A DNA stretch of 64,000 nt. Source: Okapia johnstoni. Its lineage: Eukaryota; Chordata; Mammalia; Artiodactyla; Giraffidae. The notes beneath the pieces are model-generated. The model saw nothing but the letters and a program-made list of their open reading frames with translations, did no database searches and was not told where the DNA came from. Position numbers and translations under genes: made by a program. Shown here one piece after another: positions 57,715-64,000 of this stretch; the first letter of the stretch is position 1; the number at the start of each line of letters is the position of its first letter. The stretch is from NCBI GenBank assembly GCA_024291935.2, contig CM044307.1, positions 96,353,461-96,417,460 on the forward strand, written 5' to 3'.

Positions 57715-58389
57715 CTAGAAATAATCACAGACAGACTATTGTTACACCTTTAAGTTACATATAGCCACGACTATAATCACCATAGTATTTTGTTATATCT
57801 TTTGTCTATGGATATACCTAGCAGTAGACTTAATAAGGAAATTCCAAAAAGTTGCATATAAATGCAATCAAAGGTACTAAGAAAGCTTATTTAGAGGAAC
57901 GCTGCAATGGACAGTTCCATAAAGTTAAGAAACATTTACGAGTGGTAATAAATCAAGTGTATCATTTTAAATTTATTCCTTTCAATAAAATATGCTACCA
58001 TTTACTTGAATTTGACCATTTAATTATTTTTAATGTATTATATCTGTGACAATTAAGAAGTCACTTCACTTACTGGAATGCCTCCGATAGGATGAGGACC
58101 ACTAATAATAAAAAATATATACAAAGTGGCATAAAGAAAATATTTACATTTTGGATATATGGTACAGAGAGGATCAGGGTTCGGATGGGATCCTCCTTTA
58201 GGTGGAGGTGTCAGTGAAGAGCTCTGAGTAGAGAGAACCTGAGTGATCAGAAGATCGAGCCTCCAGATGCGGAGGTCTGGTGGACCTCCACTCACAGTGG
58301 GGGGAACCATGGGTGTAAAGGCTTTGGGGCAATTCCTGGCTAGTCACACCACCTCTCCTCTTGAAGCCTTCACATATGCTTCTCCCTTT

Positions 58390-58705
58390 CCTCAAGTAGC
58401 CACTGTCTGATCCATGCTCCTCCTCCCCTCTTGTTGCCTAATTCCTCCTCATCCTTCAAAACTCAGTTCTGATACATCCCACTCCAGAAATCCCATGAAC
58501 TTCCTTCTCCTCCATAACCTGGCTTGCAATTCATCTCACATGTTCTGAAAGCATTCTCTCTTTAACACTTACCATGTTTTTTCTGTAATTATTTATATCT
58601 TTCTTTCTTTTGATTATAAAGACCTTAAGAGTATAAAGTATGTCTTCTCAGAGTTAGAACAATGTCTGCTTATTAGGTTCTTAATAAGCATATGAAGGAG
58701 GGATG
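58390..58705 (+). mobile_element. LINE2-like 3' end remnant
   Basis: CATCCTTCAAAACTCAGTTC, CACTCCAGAAATCCCATGAA, TTATAAAGACCTTAAGAGTA and AGAACAATGTCTGCTTATTA have the order of an L2 3' region. It lies in a CAPS2 intron. Confidence 0.6.
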
Positions 58706-58842
58706 AATGTTGACATTTAAAAAATCAACAGGATTTTCCTGACGGCTTAATACTGAAAATGAGGCATAAAGGAGGAGACAAATGAATTACAAAAACTTCA
58801 GTAGAAAAATGAATAAGGCCACTTAAGAATAATAGTCACTCA

Positions 58843-59028
<186 letters not shown>

Positions 59029-60004
59029 TTAGGAAGAAGAGTGATGGAAACGAATTATCCCTATGCATAAATGAATCAAATTGCAACTGTCTCTCTGGTA
59101 AGAAAAAAAAAAGTTGATACATCTGATAGAAGGCTGTGAATATGCAACCAGATCATATGTATAACTGACAAAAGGCTTTGAAAAACAGAATGCTTTTAGT
59201 AAAGTGGGTTCTATACAAAATCACACATAAAATATATCAGAGCTATAGCACCACTGTGTGGTGAGAGTGTTATACTTTAAATACAAGAAAATAATGGTTC
59301 ACTTTATCAGCATGAAAATAACCTCAGTGTTACAAATAAAATCTTCATTTTTAAAAAATTTTCCAGGCTTCCACTTCACCTGATGAGCCTGTATTTTTAA
59401 TCTTTTTCCTCTTTCTTTGTTATTACCAAAATTTCTAAAATAGTTTGAAATCTTCAAATCATAGCATGTATTTAATAACATCAAGGCTTTAGAATGCTAT
59501 CCTATAGTTTTACACTTAAAGTAACACTTTTTGCTAGGAATTTCCAAGAAATTATATCCCTACGCCCATTCTCTTTGTGGGACAGATTTCATTTGATACA
59601 GTGTGTACCATCTTCACTCAAGAAAATACAGGTAACTTTACCAAAGCAGTTATTAAATATAATGCATTAGAGGGAAAAAAAAATGTCACTAGATACAAGG
59701 GTGACAAATCATACTGATCATGATAGAACAAACTTTATTAACAACAGCATCAAGAATATTTCAGAGATCAAATAGCAATCCTAGACAACTTTTAAACCTG
59801 CTTTTAGCCTTGTTACTCCCAAATCATCTTTATATGATAAGTCAAGACTTATCAAAATTTATAAATTATATGCTGAATTCTGTGATTACTGGTTTAATGC
59901 CTTCCTGCCTTCTTGACTATGAGAGTCAACAAAGGACTTGTCTATTCGAGCCTCATAAACTGTACTAATTACAAGAGTAGACTCTAGAAACAAATCTTTA
60001 AAAT

Positions 60005-60195
60005 ATTTTCAGTGTACAAACCTACATATATTTCACATATTACCTACAACAACTCTGAAAGTTAATAAGAGGTTATTATAATCATTTTAGACATAAAGAA
60101 AGAGGTGCAAGAGATATACACAAAGTCATATGTCTTCTGAATGGCGAGTCCAAACATGGCTTCCAGTCTAGTATTTTTTTCTACACTAGGCCACC
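60005..60195 (+). mobile_element. MIR-like SINE remnant
   Basis: CATATTACCTACAACAACTC, TTATAATCATTTTAGACATA and CACAAAGTCATATGTCTTCT fit a diverged MIR in a CAPS2 intron. Confidence 0.55.
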
Positions 60196-60545
60196 ACAAA
60201 TCTCTTTATGATACCATAATATATATATATATATAAAACGAGTACTATATTGTAAAAATCACATATCCATTTCATAGATAAAAACCACACTTTCTAGTGC
60301 TTTCTAAAATTTTTAAGTTCATAAATAATATAATACTAGTTATTCAGTTAGACTCATTGAAGTTGGAGAAATCCTAAAAATATTTTTAAATATGTATTTG
60401 TGTATAAAATAAAAAGATAGGAAGCAAATAGGAAATATAAATGAAGTGTCATAAAACTAAGCAATATCTGGAAATACTGCTTTACTCCTTACAAAGAAAA
60501 TGGTTGAAAATTAAAACTATTTGAGAGTATAGTAATGATACACAC

Positions 60546-60619
60546 CTTGAATGGCCTTGAAAACCATCCTATCATTAGCTTCTTCATTGGTTACATCATC
60601 ATGTTCCACAGAATCAGTT
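60546..60619 (-). CDS. CAPS2: CAPS2 internal exon, acidic linker
   Basis: Acceptor TTGCAG ends at 60620; donor GTGTGT begins at 60545. The exon is 74 nt: one base completing Lys from the previous exon, 24 codons and one base (G) completing Asp with the next. It encodes TDSVEHDDVTNEEANDRMVF followed by KAIQ. The segment is acidic and leads into the first EF-hand helix. The donor GTGTGT is weaker than GTAAGT. The phase match on both sides rules out a chance open frame. Confidence 0.87.
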
Positions 60620-61592
60620 CTGCAATTGACATGATCGCCATAATACAAATATACTGTTTTGCAGTCTTAGTATAGGAACTCGAAGATTTCCCTGCTTTAG
60701 ACTCAAAAAATTCTCAAAGAAAGATAAAAGAGTACTTAGAGCTTAATCAAGTCTCCCACCTTTGCTTGCTGCTTTAATCCTGAATATGCTAAATCAAGAC
60801 TAAAATCCTTACATCTCCCAAGAACTACCTTTACGCATTATATTCAGTTTTATAATTATTTCAATCTTCTTTTTACAGACTTAATTAAAACTATTATTTA
60901 AAAGCAGTTTTACCTTTTAAATGTAAATATGCTATTTTAAAAAGAAAAAAAATGTGATCATATTGAACGATACAGTAAAAGACAAGCACAGACTTCCTTA
61001 TAGCCAATTTATGGCAAATGGACTCTAATGCACTGATAGTACACCAGTTACTGTAATCTTGAACAAAAAAACACTCCACAAGAATAGCATAAATATTTTC
61101 TGTGATTTAAAGAAAAAAAAAACTCAAATTCATTTAAAAGCTTTTGATTCATAGCATTATTTTTTCACTATGTATATTATCAATCAATGAATACCACAAG
61201 CATGTGGGAGCCAAGATTTTTTTAGTGCTTAGAAAAAGCACCACTCTAAAAACGTGGGAAAAGTTATTATTATATTATACTGTATCTCATCTTTTAAAAT
61301 GGATTACTTTGGTAGAATTTACTAATTAAAATGTTATAGTATAGGCAAATTAATAAAGTACTTTAACTAACTTACAATGGGACATCTTAAATCTCTATTT
61401 GATTGTAACTGTTCCCACACATGGAATGTATTTGAGTACAAGATATAGGACATAAAATAGATGTGTATAGCTATGCTTTATTTTTTTTTAAAATGTAAAT
61501 CTTAACTAAAATCAAACACTTTGATATAGAATCTCATTTTAATATAATAAAAATAATAATACCTTTAAAATGACAAATGCACGTGTGACTTA

Positions 61593-61712
<120 letters not shown>

Positions 61713-62134
61713 CTAAGGAAATTAACAAATGAATTATCTCAACTATGAAGTATATAAGAAGTAAAATATAACTAATACTAATTTTAAATATTCAATTTTG
61801 ATTATATCTAATGTAGTATACTTTTATACTAATAAATAAGTATATTGAGAGAATATTTAGAAACCACACAAGCTTCAGCAAATAATATAGGAAAATAGAA
61901 CTAATTTCACAATCTCCCAATTAGAACAATCTTAGATCTAACAATTGACATGAAAAAAATATAAGAAGAATTCCAGTTTGTTTTTTTTAAGAATCAGAGG
62001 AAAAAAGAACAAATTATCTCAGTGGAAATTATGACACTCCAAAATACAGAAATAGAGCTACTGATCTACAGAAAGATGTGCTGCAAACTGATGAACTATG
62101 ACAGATTCATTATCCTCTTTCACCTGGTATTTTT

Positions 62135-62438
62135 GATATAATTTATGTATTTATTTACGGCTGTGCAGGGCCTTCATTGCTTTGGGTAGGCCTTCTCCCA
62201 CTGCAGAGAGTGGAGGCTACTCTGTTGCAGCGTGAGGCTGCTCATCGCAGTGGCTTCTCTCCTTGCAGAGCACAGACTCTGGTCACGTGGGCTCAGGAGC
62301 TGTGGCCTGCGGGCTCTCCAGTGCAGGCTCAGGAACTGGGGTGCAAGGGCTGAGTGTGGAACCTTCCCAGACCAGGGATCCAGCCCATGTCCCCTACACT
62401 GGCAGGTGGATTCTTATCCACTGCTCCCCCAGGGAAGC
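62135..62438 (-). mobile_element. Artiodactyl tRNA-derived SINE (ART2-like) in CAPS2 intron
   Basis: TTTACGGCTGTGCAGGGCCT, GGCTTCTCTCCTTGCAGAGC and the head complement CCACTGCTCCCCCAGGGAAG. The 20-bp CCTCTTTCACCTGGTATTTT lies at 62114-62133 and again at 62439-62458, so the insertion boundaries are exact. It is in the same orientation as the gene. Confidence 0.9.
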
Positions 62439-62799
62439 CCTCTTTCACCTGGTATTTTGATAACAAATATTATATAAATGTAAAACTAAGCTTAACCTGT
62501 TTAGAGCATCAAGGCTTTGGTGAAAAATTCCCCTCAAAAATCCTTCATCCAAACTTAGAAAATTGCTGTTATTTTAATATCTGAGTTTCTCAAATATAGT
62601 CAAATATAAATAAACACATATTTAAAATAATATGCTTAATTATCTCTTTTGAAAATAAGGGAAGAGATTTCTCTCCTTTTTCCTAGAGCATTTACTTTAG
62701 AAAACTATAAGTACTTTCTCCACTCTTTGAATTGTACATAAGTTCTCTTGAAATTATTATTTAAACAATAGAGACTATTTTTTATGTGTAATGTAATTT

Positions 62800-63330
62800 G
62801 ATCCAACCTGGTCCTTTGTACTAGTCTTCAGTCCATTCCCTAGACTGCAACCAGCGAAATCTGTCTAAATCACAAACCTATTGATGCTACCTCCTTTCAT
62901 TCCACCACCTTCTTACCTTTCAGTGACTCCCCAAGACATTTTAGGTAAGTCTTTAACAAAAGGCCACTCTTAGTAAGTTCTAATTTGTCTCCTGCCAATC
63001 CCCACCTTGAAGTTGAATTCAGTAGGACTGAACTCCTTTCAGTTCTCAAAAAAAGCCATGTCTTTCGAGCTTTTGTTCTTTGCACGACTTGTCTCCTCAC
63101 CGGAAAGCCTTGCTTCCCCTCTTCCATCTACACATACTGGCCTGCCTCCATCCAGGTTGGACAGCATTCCTTGAAGAAGCCTCCTTTGACTCTGCAAAAC
63201 TGGGTCATTGCCCCTCCTATCTGGCCCTCTGATCTCTTTCCCATCAGAATGTAATTCCCACAAAAGCAAGGATTCTTTTCAAGTTATTTACACTTCTATT
63301 TCCAATGCTTAGCCTGTGAGTATATATTTT
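62800..63330 (+). mobile_element. Probable LINE2-like remnant
   Basis: CCACCACCTTCTTACCTTTC, CTTGCTTCCCCTCTTCCATC, TTGAAGAAGCCTCCTTTGAC and GAATGTAATTCCCACAAAAG suggest an L2 segment. Short open frames on both strands here are not supported as exons. Confidence 0.45.
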
Positions 63331-63945
63331 ATATGAATGATCATTGTGGGCAGTGAGATAACATGAATGTGATCATTTCAAATTTCAGAGCACTATACAA
63401 CTTCTAACATTACCTATGATCAATTCACACTAGGGAATCCTTGCGACATGCCATACACCAGGACTTGTGCCAGGCAGGGAAATCACAAGGAAGATAAGCT
63501 AACCAGGAGATCTATGACAGCTCCAGAAGCCAAGCACCCCTCTGTGTGGAGAAAAATGTATGCCCCCAAGATAAGCCTGAATTAGGTGGAGAATTACTCC
63601 TGGTACTATTGAAGTAGCCACTTACCCAGTGGCACAGCCTTTAAAAGTACCAAAACACCAGCTCTCTGGGGCTTCCATTGCAGGAGAGGTTGGGGGTAAG
63701 GGTGGTGGAGCTGAGTAGGGTTACAAGGAATAAATGCTATGCTTAGATTCAGACCACTGGGATCTGGACGTGAGAGGCACACCCTCTCCTAGGGAAACAT
63801 CAACCATTAGCCAATATAAATGTCCCTGCTCAGGGAAGAGGGAAAAGAATAGACGAAACTAGAAACCTTGCTCCCCTAGCCCCACAGGATCCCTCAAAAT
63901 CCAACACCAGGTAATAAAACTTAAGCACACACACAATCAACTTAC
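63331..63945. other. CAPS2 intron sequence, nothing recognised
   Basis: The intron part nearest the partial exon at the window edge. It has no repeat or open frame I can name; a CA-rich stretch (63925-63934) lies just after the splice donor. Confidence 0.4.
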
Positions 63946-64000
63946 AATATAAAGATCACCAAGTTGGTATTGCTTTCCTTTTCTTCGTCCACGCTGATGA
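63946..64000 (-). CDS. CAPS2: CAPS2 internal exon, partial (cut by window edge)
   Basis: On the minus strand the sequence reads HQRGRRKGKQYQLGDLYI and then meets a consensus donor GTAAGT (GT at 63945-63944). The exon ends in phase 0. Fifty-five bases are visible and the 5' side continues past the window, so its acceptor is not seen. The next exon begins in phase 0 with GANLT, which keeps the frame. The stretch is basic (Arg/Lys-rich) and precedes the EF-hand region. I assign it to CAPS2 from the join and the family resemblance; as a lone 18-residue piece it would be weak. Confidence 0.8.

Overview
This is nuclear DNA from a ruminant (cattle, sheep, goat or a close relative). It carries BovB (RTE-clade) LINEs, Bov-tA and BovA SINEs made of a tRNA-like head joined to a BovB-type tail, artiodactyl tRNA-derived SINEs and ruminant-type L1 3' ends. 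Exons with GT-AG introns, no CpG island and an AT-rich, repeat-packed background fit a mammalian chromosome. No bacterial, organellar or CRISPR feature was seen.

The only protein-coding gene I can support is on the minus strand from 50,227 to the right edge. It is the 3' part of CAPS2 (calcyphosine 2), an EF-hand protein. Seven exons can be placed to the base. They join in one frame and give the last 264 residues and the stop codon; the rest of the gene lies beyond 64,000. The introns hold an L1 3' end 29 bp from a splice donor, a longer 5'-truncated L1, a rearranged BovB, MIR- and L2-like remnants, and a tRNA-derived SINE with a long target-site duplication.

The first 50 kb reads as an intergenic repeat field. 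Region 0-6 kb holds old remnants, a Bov-tA and a tiny L1 insertion with a possible 3' transduction. Region 5.9-9.7 kb is a near full-length but broken BovB with a Bov-tA inserted into the same target site. Region 9.7-13 kb is one old antisense L1 cut up by younger SINEs and BovB pieces. Region 13-26 kb is mainly old L1, an MLT1-type LTR, a Tigger-like DNA transposon and several Bov-tA copies. Region 26-28.3 kb has two antisense BovB fragments, one inside an older repeat. Region 28.3-35.4 kb is comparatively repeat-poor, with a 42-bp tandem duplication, a 30-bp perfect direct repeat and an unexplained GC-richer block. Region 35.4-43.2 kb has microsatellites, SINEs and L1 ends. Region 43.2-46.4 kb has a BovB with a 640-codon open frame and a second antisense BovB. 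Region 47.5-50.2 kb is AT-rich sequence downstream of CAPS2.

The genes do not form an operon or a new system. The informative content is the CAPS2 gene model and the order in which mobile elements were inserted. Repeat family names are from recognition of their text, not from a database search; boundaries without a stated duplication are good to about 10-30 bases.
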